Positions 5,286 through 12,950 of a DNA stretch of 17,850 bases are shown piece by piece. The stretch lies in assembly GCA_945871045.1 (NCBI GenBank), contig CAMBUC010000010.1, positions 1 through 17,850 of the forward strand, given 5' to 3'. A program made the translations under genes and the position numbers. Under the pieces are notes generated by a model. The model was not told the origin of the DNA. It did not search any database and saw only the letters and a program-made list of their open reading frames with translations. Within the stretch, counting starts at the first letter, position 1, and the number at the start of each line of letters is the position of its first letter. The stretch comes from an uncultured bacterium. GTDB taxonomy: Bacteria; Bacillota; Clostridia; Lachnospirales; Lachnospiraceae.

Positions 5286-5906
5286 TTATCTTTTTATATC
5301 AACATATTTTAGAAGCATCTCAACGCATCCATCGATGCCAAGTTTTTCACTGTTCAGTGACAGATCGTAACTTCGTGAATCTCCCCATTTTTTATTTGTG
5401 TAGAAATTATAATAACTTGCACGTTGTTTATCGGTACGATGAACCAAATCCTTAGCCTTGGATTCAGTTAAACCAAGATCATGGGCAACACGTTTGATAC
5501 GATAATCCTTGCTTGCATAGATAAAGGCGTTAATACAACTGGGATCCTCTGCCAAAGCATAATCGGCACAACGACCGACGATCACGCAGGAACCTTCCCG
5601 GGCAATTCGTTTGATGGTATCAAACTGTGCTAAAAAGACTTTTTGGCTTAAAGGCATATCCAAATACGCGTTACCGTGGTAATTACTAAAAGAATATGTA
5701 TCAGTTACCAATGAATATAAAAAACTGCTGGTCGGCTTTTCATCCTGCATATGAAAGATCTCTTCACATAAGCCGCTTTCTGCAGAAGCCCTTGTCAGCA
5801 GATCCTTGTCATAAAAGGGTACACCCAGCTTTTCAGCCAGTTTCTCACCGATATCCTTTCCGCCACTACCAAATTCTCGTCCGATCGTATAAATGATTTT
5901 CTCCAT
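5286..5906 (-). CDS. Cytidylate kinase-like family protein
   Basis: The N terminus IIYTIGREFGSGGKDIGEKLAEKLG (split here as IIYTIGREFGSG and GKDIGEKLAEKLG) is the nucleotide-binding start of the cytidylate-kinase-like family (Pfam Cytidylate_kin2), common in Clostridia and distinct from the essential Cmk. VIVGRCADYAL and DYRIKRV resemble core and lid elements of nucleoside monophosphate kinases. The substrate is unknown. I choose ATG 5906 (206 residues), which puts the P-loop near residue 10. Upstream in-frame ATGs at 5918, 5936 and 5948 are possible, and the ribosome binding site does not decide clearly. It follows rluD and has its own extended -10 promoter at 5991-5999. Confidence 0.8.
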   Translation of the reverse strand: MEKIIYTIGREFGSGGKDIGEKLAEKLGVPFYDKDLLTRASAESGLCEEIFHMQDEKPTSSFLYSLVTDTYSFSNYHGNAYLDMPLSQKVFLAQFDTIKRIAREGSCVIVGRCADYALAEDPSCINAFIYASKDYRIKRVAHDLGLTESKAKDLVHRTDKQRASYYNFYTNKKWGDSRSYDLSLNSEKLGIDGCVEMLLKYVDIKR

Positions 5907-5990
5907 ATACCCCACCATTTGTAACCAATCTTCCATGTAGTTTAACAAAAGATTAAATGGCTACAACCTTTCTTTGATTTACATGAACTA

Positions 5991-5999
5991 ATTATATCA
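5991..5999 (-). promoter_or_regulatory. Extended -10 promoter for the kinase-like gene
   Basis: On the minus strand TGATATAAT (5999-5991) is a perfect extended -10 (TG-N-TATAAT); no convincing -35 is seen 17 bases upstream. The TGA stop codon of rluD (5999-5997) supplies the TG. A start near 5984 would give a 78-base leader. Confidence 0.6.
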
Positions 6000-6929
6000 C
6001 TTTTTACGCAGATCCGCTAATAATTTTTCAAAATATTCAGGCAATTTTGCACTGATTTCTAAAAATTCACCGGTACTGGGATGAATAAATCCAAGATTCA
6101 TGGCATGAAGTGTCTGGCCTTGCAGTTTCCATTTTCCGGACACATGACGTCCGCCGTATACTTCATCCCCCAGCAAGGGATGACCGATACTGGCCATGTG
6201 TACACGGATCTGATGCGTCCGCCCGGTTTCCAAAGAAAATTCCATATACGTATAATTACCAAAACGCTCCAGAACCTTATAATGTGTAACTGCCGGCTTA
6301 CCGTTTTTTTCATTGATGGCCATTTTTTTCCGGTCTTTTGGATCTCTGCCAATCGCCCCTGTTACGGTTCCTTCATCTTCTTTCGGATTGCCAAGTACGA
6401 TCCCGCGATATGTTCGGTTGCAGGAATGATCTTTGATCTGTTCTGCAATATGAACATGTGCAGAATCCGTTTTACAGACGATTAGAGAGCCGGTGGTATC
6501 CTTGTCTATCCGATGTACGATACCGGGCCGTACAACGCCGTTTATGCCGCTTAATTCGTCTCCACAGTGGTACATGACGGCATTCACTAAAGTGCCGGAA
6601 TAATGCCCTGCAGAGGGGTGAACAACCATGCCCTTTGGCTTGTTGACAACTAACAGATCCTGATCTTCATAAAGGATATCTAAAGGAATATTTTCCGGGT
6701 GAATTTCTATCCGTTCTGCCGGAGGCGTCTCTACAGTGATCAGATCATCCACATGCAGCCGGTAATTTGCTTTCAAAGCCTTTCCATCCATTGTCACATG
6801 ACCATCTTTGATCAACTTTGAAAAATAAGTTCTTGACCGCTCTGGAAAAATAGCGGCCAGGAACTTATCTAATCTCTCATTTTCATATTCGTAAGTAACT
6901 TCAAAGTTTGCGATTACACATTCACTCAT
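5997..6929 (-). CDS. rluD: RluD-family 23S rRNA pseudouridine synthase
   Basis: The 310-residue protein has an N-terminal S4 domain (about 18-65, RLDKFLAAIFPERSRTYFSK) and a pseudouridine synthase domain with the signature HRIDKDTTG, whose Asp142 is the catalytic residue. Family members isomerise uridines in 23S rRNA; which positions are modified here cannot be read from sequence. The frame opens at 6968, but ATG 6929, with AAGGAG about 11 bases upstream, avoids overlap with lspA, leaves a gap of 8 bases and starts right before the S4 fold. lspA-rluD is a classic Firmicutes pair (as lspA-ylyB in Bacillus). Confidence 0.93.
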   Translation of the reverse strand: MSECVIANFEVTYEYENERLDKFLAAIFPERSRTYFSKLIKDGHVTMDGKALKANYRLHVDDLITVETPPAERIEIHPENIPLDILYEDQDLLVVNKPKGMVVHPSAGHYSGTLVNAVMYHCGDELSGINGVVRPGIVHRIDKDTTGSLIVCKTDSAHVHIAEQIKDHSCNRTYRGIVLGNPKEDEGTVTGAIGRDPKDRKKMAINEKNGKPAVTHYKVLERFGNYTYMEFSLETGRTHQIRVHMASIGHPLLGDEVYGGRHVSGKWKLQGQTLHAMNLGFIHPSTGEFLEISAKLPEYFEKLLADLRKK

Positions 6930-6937
6930 AATGGTGG

Positions 6938-7477
6938 TTACTCCTTGTTTTTCCACGGTAAGATGCATGCTGATAAGTAGTCCAGATCATCCTCCTTATA
7001 ATAAAACAATAACAAAATGATAAACAATGCAATGGAACAGGTTAAATAGATATCTGCCACATTAAAAACAGGAAAATTGATCAATGAAAAATAAAAGAAA
7101 TCAATCACATAGTCATGCATCACACGATCGATCAGATTTCCTATCGCTCCGGCAAATAAAGCAATACAGATGGCCTGTAACGGATAAAAATGTTTTTCAA
7201 AGGGGATTTTGCCAAATATATAAGCCAGTACAATGATCATAAGTATGGTGATACAGATAAAAAATAGTTTTTTGCCTTGTAATACACCAAAGGCAGCACC
7301 CTGATTTTCCAAATAATGCAGTTCAAATACTCCCTGTAAGATCACAAAAGATGCCTGATCTTTTAACTTAGTTACAGCAAGATACTTAGTCCACTGATCA
7401 AAAACGATCAACAGAAATGACACCACCGCACCCCAAATATATAATCGAATCACTTGTTTCTCTGTGTTTTTCTTCAT
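6938..7477 (-). CDS. lspA: Lipoprotein signal peptidase (signal peptidase II)
   Basis: LspA cleaves the signal peptide of prolipoproteins at the lipidated cysteine. The 179-residue protein has four hydrophobic membrane segments (about 11-27, 71-88, 98-115 and 140-158). The conserved motifs are intact: NQGAAFG (58-64), GNLIDR (113-118, catalytic Asp117) and FNVAD (138-142, catalytic Asp142). GAGG lies upstream of ATG 7477. It follows aroB by 18 bases and precedes rluD by 8, so it is co-transcribed. The carboxypeptidase at 12951-13943 is a likely lipoprotein client. Confidence 0.96.
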   Translation of the reverse strand: MKKNTEKQVIRLYIWGAVVSFLLIVFDQWTKYLAVTKLKDQASFVILQGVFELHYLENQGAAFGVLQGKKLFFICITILMIIVLAYIFGKIPFEKHFYPLQAICIALFAGAIGNLIDRVMHDYVIDFFYFSLINFPVFNVADIYLTCSIALFIILLLFYYKEDDLDYLSACILPWKNKE

Positions 7478-7495
7478 AAGATCTCAACCTCGGTT

Positions 7496-8593
7496 TTATT
7501 TCTCCAATACATAATCGATCGCTTCTAACAGGTCCTCATCAGTCAAAGAAAGATCAGAATATGCTTCACCGATCTTCTTCAAAAGTGTAAATTTTACTTT
7601 GCCGCCGACCATCTTTTTATCGGATTTTGTTGTTGCAAGTATTTCCTTTGGATCATATCCACTGATACGGATCGGAAGATCATAAGCAACAAGAACCTGC
7701 TCGATATCAGCTAACTCTTCTCTGGTAAGATTTCCCTTTTTTACAGAAAGATATGCAGCCGCTACCATACCAAGTGAGACACACTCTCCATGATACAGTT
7801 TGAAATCAGATAATTTTTCAATCGCATGGCCGATGGTATGTCCAAAGTTCAGCAGCGCCCGTTCCCCCTTTTCTTTCGGGTCATTTTCCACTACAACGCG
7901 CTTGATATTGCATCCGACTGTAAGCATGCCGATCATTGTTTCAGGTGCCTTCTGACAGATCAGTTCACGGTTTTCTTTCATCCATTCATAATAGTCTGCA
8001 TCTTTGATCAGTCCATGCTTGATCTCCTCTGCCATACCATTGGCAAACTGTTTGTCTGGAAGTGATTGAAATACTTCCATACTCATATAGACAAGTTTTG
8101 GCTGATAAAAGGCTCCAACCATGTTTTTATACTGCTGAAAATCCACGCCGGTCTTTCCGCCAATGCTGGAATCAACCTGCGCCAGCAAAGAAGTAGGTAT
8201 TTGGATGAAATCAATCCCTCGTAAATAGGTAGCTGCGCTAAACCCGGTCAGATCACCTACCACACCACCACCTAACGCTATCAGCAGATCGTGACGATCA
8301 AACCTATGGATTATTAATTGTTCATATAATTTTTGAATAGTATCTATATTTTTACTGCGCTCACCAGCATCAAAAACGAAAGAAATAACTTTGGAATAAT
8401 CGTTTTCCAGTAAATTTTGAACTTTATTAAGGTATATTTCTGCCACTTGTGAATCGGAAACAATGCAGATCTTTTTTGTTTTATCGTCTCCGATCGCCGA
8501 TTTGATATCATTGACCAAATGATCAAAACTTCGATTCAATGTGATATCATAGCATTTTTTTCCGTCATAGTTTACTGTAATCTCTTTTCTCAT
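7496..8593 (-). CDS. aroB: 3-dehydroquinate synthase
   Basis: AroB converts DAHP to 3-dehydroquinate, step two of the shikimate pathway, using NAD and a divalent metal. The 365-residue length is normal. Visible motifs are GGGVVGDLTGF (108-118, NAD binding), TSLLAQVDSSIGGKTGVD (134-151), AEEIKHG with likely metal ligand Glu189, and NFGHTIGHAIE and YHGE with likely ligands His252 and His268. AGAGGGAG precedes ATG 8593. It lies between ylmH and lspA, 13 and 18 bases away, where many Firmicutes carry divIVA. No other aromatic-pathway gene is in the window. Confidence 0.96.
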   Translation of the reverse strand: MRKEITVNYDGKKCYDITLNRSFDHLVNDIKSAIGDDKTKKICIVSDSQVAEIYLNKVQNLLENDYSKVISFVFDAGERSKNIDTIQKLYEQLIIHRFDRHDLLIALGGGVVGDLTGFSAATYLRGIDFIQIPTSLLAQVDSSIGGKTGVDFQQYKNMVGAFYQPKLVYMSMEVFQSLPDKQFANGMAEEIKHGLIKDADYYEWMKENRELICQKAPETMIGMLTVGCNIKRVVVENDPKEKGERALLNFGHTIGHAIEKLSDFKLYHGECVSLGMVAAAYLSVKKGNLTREELADIEQVLVAYDLPIRISGYDPKEILATTKSDKKMVGGKVKFTLLKKIGEAYSDLSLTDEDLLEAIDYVLEK

Positions 8594-8606
8594 GTCCGGT
8601 CTCCCT

Positions 8607-9359
8607 CTAAGTAAATAACTGATAAGAAAAACGAATACGATCTTTTTTTGTTACACCAATCGTATCGCCAAAACGTACTTTTCCAAATCCTCGAATGGAT
8701 ATCAGATCTCCCTGTTTACAATAATATGTATTATGTAAACATTCTGCCCCATTTACAAAAACTTTTCCCTCCTGGATCATCTTCAGCGATACAGAACGGG
8801 ATACACCGCAGATCGCAGCGATCACCGCATCTAACCGATTTGATGTTACGATTGCTTCTTTTTCCGTAAAGTGAGGAATATAATCAATCTGTCTCTCTGC
8901 TTCGATCTCTAAAGTTACGACTGTACGACGTATGGATGTCATTTGTTCCATAATGTATGGAACGATCTCCTTTTTTGCAAAGAAAAACATTTCCGAATCA
9001 GTTACGATAAGATCTCCAATCTTGCTCCGTTCAATTCCGAGACTCATGAGAGCGCCTAAAACATCACGATGGGATAGTTTTTCTGCAAATTTTGGATATG
9101 CCGGCCGAATACGGATGCATTGCATCGGATAATCCCACTCATAAAAGAGAGCATCAGGGATAAACGCTACCATCTGACGCTCTGCATATTCATATCCACC
9201 AGACATCTGGTATTCAGATTCCAGTTGTTCTCTATTCTGTTTTAAGATCAATTGTTCATTGACTGTCAGGAAATCAGAAAAAGTCACGATTCCTTTTCTG
9301 TTCGCCTGTTTTGAGAGATCCACACATCTTTTTGCAAAATATGTAACTTCTTCATTCAT
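8607..9359 (-). CDS. ylmH: YlmH-type S4-domain RNA-binding protein
   Basis: The 250-residue protein matches YlmH, which binds stalled 50S subunits carrying peptidyl-tRNA and takes part in ribosome rescue in Bacillus. It has an N-terminal domain with the IPDALFYEWDYPMQCIRI-type region (about 70-90), a middle domain with VLGALMSLGIERSKIGDL (about 100-117) and a C-terminal S4 domain (about 185-240, SRSVSLKMIQEGKVFVNG). ATG 9359 lies only 2 bases after the sepF stop with a weak Shine-Dalgarno, so translational coupling is likely. The sepF-ylmH order is typical, although ylmG (YggT) between them is absent. Confidence 0.93.
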   Translation of the reverse strand: MNEEVTYFAKRCVDLSKQANRKGIVTFSDFLTVNEQLILKQNREQLESEYQMSGGYEYAERQMVAFIPDALFYEWDYPMQCIRIRPAYPKFAEKLSHRDVLGALMSLGIERSKIGDLIVTDSEMFFFAKKEIVPYIMEQMTSIRRTVVTLEIEAERQIDYIPHFTEKEAIVTSNRLDAVIAAICGVSRSVSLKMIQEGKVFVNGAECLHNTYYCKQGDLISIRGFGKVRFGDTIGVTKKDRIRFSYQLFT

Positions 9360-9361
9360 AA

Positions 9362-9886
9362 TTAAATTCCCGAAATATCAAAACTGTCCATAAAAGACTG
9401 GAAGTCACCTGAAATATCTACGGATTCAGGAGTGATAATAAAGATATAATTTGAAATCTTCTGAAGATTACCGTTGATCGCAAAGCAGGATCCGGAAGTA
9501 AAATCTATGATACGTTGTGCAATATCTACATCCAGACCTTCTACATTAAGCACAACTGTACGATTTGCAAGTAATGTTTCTGTAATCTCTCGAGACTCAT
9601 CAAAGGAGGTAGGTTTGATCACACAGACCTCCATTCCGCCTGAGGTCTGAGCGCGTCTGGAAGAACTGCGCATAGGAGTGATCTTATTCTGTGGCTTCTC
9701 CTTTTGCCGACGCAGTTCTGCAGCAGTATCAGTATCAGAAAACTCCGGTGTAGATGCAGAAACCGTCTGCTTACGGACAGCCTTCGGTTTTTCCTGTACT
9801 TCATCTTCAAATCCATCATCATAAAAATCATCATCATCGTCAGGTCCGAGACGCATCATATTTAAAAATCCATCAAAAATTCCCAT
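9362..9886 (-). CDS. sepF: Cell division protein SepF
   Basis: SepF bundles FtsZ and tethers the Z ring to the membrane. The 174-residue protein begins with a short amphipathic membrane-binding helix (MGIFDGFLNMMRLG). An acidic, disordered linker follows (DDDDD near residues 16-20, then Ser/Lys/Arg-rich to about 85), and then the SepF core (about 86-165, with VCVIKPTSF, TVVLNVEGLDVDIAQRIIDF and ISNYIFIITP). Its ribosome binding site AAAGGAG lies within the last codons of ylmE and the gap is 2 bases, so the two are translationally coupled. Confidence 0.95.
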   Translation of the reverse strand: MGIFDGFLNMMRLGPDDDDDFYDDGFEDEVQEKPKAVRKQTVSASTPEFSDTDTAAELRRQKEKPQNKITPMRSSSRRAQTSGGMEVCVIKPTSFDESREITETLLANRTVVLNVEGLDVDIAQRIIDFTSGSCFAINGNLQKISNYIFIITPESVDISGDFQSFMDSFDISGI

Positions 9887-9888
9887 TG

Positions 9889-10590
9889 TTATCGCTCCTT
9901 TATAGTATAGTTGCGTGCTCCGAAAATACCGGTTCCCACACGCACCATCGTAGCGCCTTCTTCTATGGCAACCTCATAATCACCGGTCATACCCATAGAC
10001 AGAATATCCATAGTTACATTATCAATGTTTTTATTTTTTATGTCAACAGATAATTGCTTGATTTCGCGAAAATACTGGCGATTCTCTTCTGCATCTTCTA
10101 CGAAAGGTGCAATGGTCATAAGCCCCTGAATCTTCAGATTCGGGAGCATGGCGATCTCTTCTACCAACTGGATCGTGTCTTCTGCTGACATACCGAATTT
10201 ACTCTCTTCTCCGGCAATATTTACCTCTATAAGTATCGGCATGGTAATATTTTTCTTCTGCGCCTGTACACTGATCTCCTGCGCCAGACGATAGGAATCA
10301 ACGGAATGGATCATAGCGACTTTGTCGATCACCTGTCTTACTTTATTTCGCTGTAAATGACCGATCATATGCCATTTGATGTCAGAAGGAAGTTTGTCAT
10401 ATTTTTCACAGATCTCCTGCACTTTATTTTCACCAAATACTCTCGCACCTGCGTCATAGATCTCCTGCAGCATTTCAACCGGTTTTGTCTTGCTGACTGC
10501 GATCAGAGTCACTTCCGAAGGATTTCTTCCGGCACGTGCACATGCCTGGGCAACTTTTTTCTCAACTGCTTCGTAATTATCTTTTAACAT
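9889..10590 (-). CDS. ylmE: PLP-binding homeostasis protein (YggS/YlmE)
   Basis: Members of the YggS/PROSC family bind pyridoxal phosphate and keep vitamin B6 and amino-acid pools in balance; no enzymatic activity is established. The 233-residue length is normal. Lys34 in AVSKTKP is the PLP-binding lysine. GENKVQE, WHMIGHLQRNK, HSVDS, MGMTGDYEVAIEEGATMVRVGTGIFG (split: MGMTGDYEVAI and EEGATMVRVGTGIFG) and the closing GARNY are classic. GGAG precedes ATG 10590. Position directly before sepF is the standard Firmicutes arrangement. Confidence 0.96.
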   Translation of the reverse strand: MLKDNYEAVEKKVAQACARAGRNPSEVTLIAVSKTKPVEMLQEIYDAGARVFGENKVQEICEKYDKLPSDIKWHMIGHLQRNKVRQVIDKVAMIHSVDSYRLAQEISVQAQKKNITMPILIEVNIAGEESKFGMSAEDTIQLVEEIAMLPNLKIQGLMTIAPFVEDAEENRQYFREIKQLSVDIKNKNIDNVTMDILSMGMTGDYEVAIEEGATMVRVGTGIFGARNYTIKER

Positions 10591-10609
10591 CGTTGTTCTC
10601 CTTTATCTG

Positions 10610-11995
10610 CTATAATACTTCATCTTCTACAATGATCGAACCATCCAACGCGATATGATCGTATTGTGACAATCCATAGGGTGTATTTTGTGCAATGATG
10701 GCATATTCGCCATTTTGATATAAAATATCGATGATACGAAATACTGCGTATCCTTTATTGATATTATAAACACCTTTTAATGTTTCTTCCTCACTGATCA
10801 CAAAATCCGCTCCGCCTGTAGGATGAATGATCTTTGTTCCTTTTGACAGTTCTTCTTCACTGACATAATAACATTCCTCTGTGGAATAATAAATATCTGT
10901 AGCAATAAATTTCTGGATTTTTTCACCGGAATCATCCCGCGATTCGATCAGAATCCCTGATCTGTTTGAATTACCGCCTTTCGTAAAGTATTCCTGTGGT
11001 ACAACGAAAAACATCTTTTCGACAATTGATTGATTCGGTATCTTTAATCCTTCCTGCTTTGTCAAGAGAAGTTCAATATCGATAAAACGCTCTGACGAAT
11101 AGCGGATCATGGAGTTATTAAAATTCAGGATCAGGTAATTCTTATCCGCTTTATTACGGATCTCATAGGTCGCCCATGCAGTGGTTTCGTCTGATTTAAA
11201 CCGGATCTTGATCACAGAATCATCCGCTAAAATATTTTTTAATTCGTCGCTGATCACAAAAACAACCTGCCAGTTTTCGGACGTGATCAATTTGTATAAG
11301 GGATCCCCTGCTTCCACATGGGAATATGCTTTCCGGTTGTCTTTTTCATAGTTTGATTCATCGAGCATCCCGTCTGTAAAGTTATCGATGGTGACTCCTT
11401 CATATCCATCACAATAATAGGATACGATTCCCGGAATTGCCGCATTCATACGGTGAAAGGTATGATCGGCTTCTGCATTTGCAGCATATTCCGACATAGA
11501 ATCCAGAGCGCTTAAATTCACTGCTTCCATAAGTTCAGCCTGAAGATCATTTTTGAAGGTATAGATATTATAGAAGGACATATCAGAATAGGTGTTACTG
11601 TAGTCCTTCATATCCTTCACCAAATCCTTATAGGACTCATTTTCAAGTGTGTTTTCCGTTTTACCGGCCCTTGTGATCTCAGAAGCAATATTTCCATTCT
11701 CATCCACAGAACAGATCAGAGAACCGTTTTTTGCCCGCGAATTATCTTTCAGATAATAATTTACATAACCGCTGTTTCCCGCGTAAATGATCTGTTCCTC
11801 CCGCAGGGCAAGACCGGTATAGGTTGTCTGAATACGTATACTGCCTTCGTCAACTTCATAATAAGATACATGTTTTGCGGTTAAATAGGTGTAAACATTA
11901 AATATCAGATAGATAAAAATGAGGGCAAAAAAAATCACCCCGATATTAATATTTAAAGACTTTGGATATCTTACGATCTTACTGTTTTTTTTCAT
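10610..11995 (-). CDS. HlyD-like membrane adaptor protein
   Basis: This 461-residue protein has a cytoplasmic basic N terminus, one membrane segment (about 14-38, INIGVIFFALIFIYLIFNVY) and a large extracytoplasmic part. The region after the membrane (residues about 48-105, with GLALREEQIIYAGNSGYVNY and KNGSLICSVDENG) resembles the biotinyl-lipoyl-like and barrel start of HlyD/membrane-fusion proteins. No ABC or RND partner is nearby. It precedes ylmE by 19 bases at the head of the sepF cluster, so a link to division or envelope is possible but unproven. The Shine-Dalgarno at ATG 11995 is weak. Confidence is good for the architecture, low for function. Confidence 0.65.
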   Translation of the reverse strand: MKKNSKIVRYPKSLNINIGVIFFALIFIYLIFNVYTYLTAKHVSYYEVDEGSIRIQTTYTGLALREEQIIYAGNSGYVNYYLKDNSRAKNGSLICSVDENGNIASEITRAGKTENTLENESYKDLVKDMKDYSNTYSDMSFYNIYTFKNDLQAELMEAVNLSALDSMSEYAANAEADHTFHRMNAAIPGIVSYYCDGYEGVTIDNFTDGMLDESNYEKDNRKAYSHVEAGDPLYKLITSENWQVVFVISDELKNILADDSVIKIRFKSDETTAWATYEIRNKADKNYLILNFNNSMIRYSSERFIDIELLLTKQEGLKIPNQSIVEKMFFVVPQEYFTKGGNSNRSGILIESRDDSGEKIQKFIATDIYYSTEECYYVSEEELSKGTKIIHPTGGADFVISEEETLKGVYNINKGYAVFRIIDILYQNGEYAIIAQNTPYGLSQYDHIALDGSIIVEDEVL

Positions 11996-12030
11996 TTCTT
12001 TCTATACATACTTCTTTCTATAAGCCCCTG

Positions 12031-12036
12031 TATAAT
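12031..12036 (+). promoter_or_regulatory. Candidate -10 for the DUF378 gene
   Basis: A perfect TATAAT lies 46 bases before the DUF378 start, but I find no convincing -35 at 16-18 bases. The 87-base space between the divergent HlyD-like and DUF378 genes must hold promoters for both; I cannot place the minus-strand one. Confidence 0.4.
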
Positions 12037-12082
12037 CTGGAGAAAAACAGGAATACTAGTAACTAAAAAGGAGGTAATGACT

Positions 12083-12289
12083 ATGGATTCTAGAGTCTGG
12101 GATTATTGTTTACTGACCTTGGTGATCATTGGTGCGATCAACTGGGGTCTCATCGGTTTTTTTCAGTTTGACCTTGTTGCGTTTCTATTTGGAAACATGT
12201 CATGGCTGTCCCGGATCATATATGCCTTGGTAGGTATTGCCGGACTGTATTTGATCAGTGCATATGGACGTATCCGTTCCATCGGATAA
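12083..12289 (+). CDS. DUF378-family small membrane protein
   Basis: The 68-residue protein consists of two membrane segments, about residues 9-33 (TLVIIGAINWGLIGFF) and 42-60 (SRIIYALVGIAGLYLISAY), with the GAINWGLIG and IYALVGIAGLY motifs that mark DUF378 (as in Bacillus YuzA). Its function is unknown. ATG 12083 has AAGGAGGT (12068-12075) at 7 bases; an in-frame ATG at 12077 is too close to that site. It is a single-gene transcript followed by stem-loops at 12301-12357. Confidence 0.85.
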   Translation: MDSRVWDYCLLTLVIIGAINWGLIGFFQFDLVAFLFGNMSWLSRIIYALVGIAGLYLISAYGRIRSIG

Positions 12290-12300
12290 ACAAATAAGTC

Positions 12301-12325
12301 GTATCGGAAATGTAGTTTCCTATAC
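12301..12325 (+). other. Stem-loop after the DUF378 gene
   Basis: GTATCGGAAA (12301-12310) and TTTCCTATAC (12316-12325) pair at 9 of 10 positions around a 5-base loop. It is not followed by T residues and sits just ahead of the likely terminator, so it may protect the mRNA 3' end. Confidence 0.4.
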
Positions 12326-12335
12326 CACATGAAAT

Positions 12336-12357
12336 AAGGTGCCTTTACAGGCACCTT
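12336..12357. terminator. Likely bidirectional terminator
   Basis: An 8-bp perfect GC-rich stem (AAGGTGCC with GGCACCTT) has a 6-base loop. It is flanked by GAAATA and TATTTC, which can extend the helix after a small bulge. The T run is broken (CTATTTCATTTG on plus, ATTTCATG on minus), so efficiency is uncertain. It lies between the convergent DUF378 and P-loop genes. Confidence 0.7.
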
Positions 12358-12421
12358 CTATTTCATTTGTTATTCATTGACATCGGAAGACTCCAATGAA
12401 GTATCCCGATTGTTCAAGGGA

Positions 12422-12841
12422 TTAGAGAGATACAATGATCTTGGCCTTTGCACACTCCGGAAGGTCTGCCTCATTTTTAGAAACACTAAGAACAAACTTT
12501 ACATTGTACTTCTCGCTGATGATATCAAGCTTCTCGATCGCATGATTGATCTGTCCATCATCAAGACCTGCAATTGTAAGGAAACTATCTAAGTACATCT
12601 CCTGAAGGTCATGATCCTGAGATACAATACCACAGATAAATCCAAGAAACTCGTCACAATTTGAAATCGGGAAATCTGTCACATTGATCAGACGAACTCT
12701 ATTATTTAATTCATACATATGCTTCTGGCTCTTATCCAAATATACAATATTACCAGATGCAGATTTCACTGAATCATTTACCTTATCTAATAAATATTTT
12801 GTTTTACCCTTACCTTTTTCGCCAGCAATAATCTCAACCAT
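12422..12841 (-). CDS. Unrecognised small P-loop (Walker A) protein
   Basis: I do not recognise a named family. The 139-residue protein starts MVEIIAGEKGKGKTKYLLDK, with a textbook Walker A (GEKGKGKT, residues 7-14). EMYLDSF (about 81-87) could be a Walker B-like strand, and VKFVLSVSKN (about 112-121) a later core strand ending in a short polar loop. There is no membrane segment. The frame opens at 12970, but ATG 12841 has a strong GGAGGAG and the P-loop at the right depth. It has its own promoter (12920-12948), 110 bases behind the carboxypeptidase gene, so it is likely expressed separately. A nucleotide-binding role is supported; anything more would be a guess. Confidence 0.75.
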   Translation of the reverse strand: MVEIIAGEKGKGKTKYLLDKVNDSVKSASGNIVYLDKSQKHMYELNNRVRLINVTDFPISNCDEFLGFICGIVSQDHDLQEMYLDSFLTIAGLDDGQINHAIEKLDIISEKYNVKFVLSVSKNEADLPECAKAKIIVSL

Positions 12842-12919
12842 CGCTATCTCCTCCTGCATATAATTACTGCACCGCCTTTCTATGTAACAATGTCTGTAGG
12901 CTGTGCTTTTGATAACTAA

Positions 12920-12948
12920 ATTATAAAATACTTTGATATAAAATACAA
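12920..12948 (-). promoter_or_regulatory. Sigma-A promoter of the P-loop gene
   Basis: On the minus strand TTGTAT (12948-12943), a 17-base spacer and a perfect TATAAT (12925-12920) predict a start near 12913 and a leader of about 70 bases. It begins only 3 bases beyond the stop codon of the upstream carboxypeptidase gene. Confidence 0.8.
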
Positions 12949-12950
12949 CT

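Noticed and set aside
6081..6485. 134-residue plus-strand open frame inside rluD
   Set aside because: Antisense shadow of rluD with no family-like sequence.
12374..12404. TTGACA near 12376 as a plus-strand promoter
   Set aside because: No -10-like sequence at 16-18 bases and no downstream plus-strand gene.
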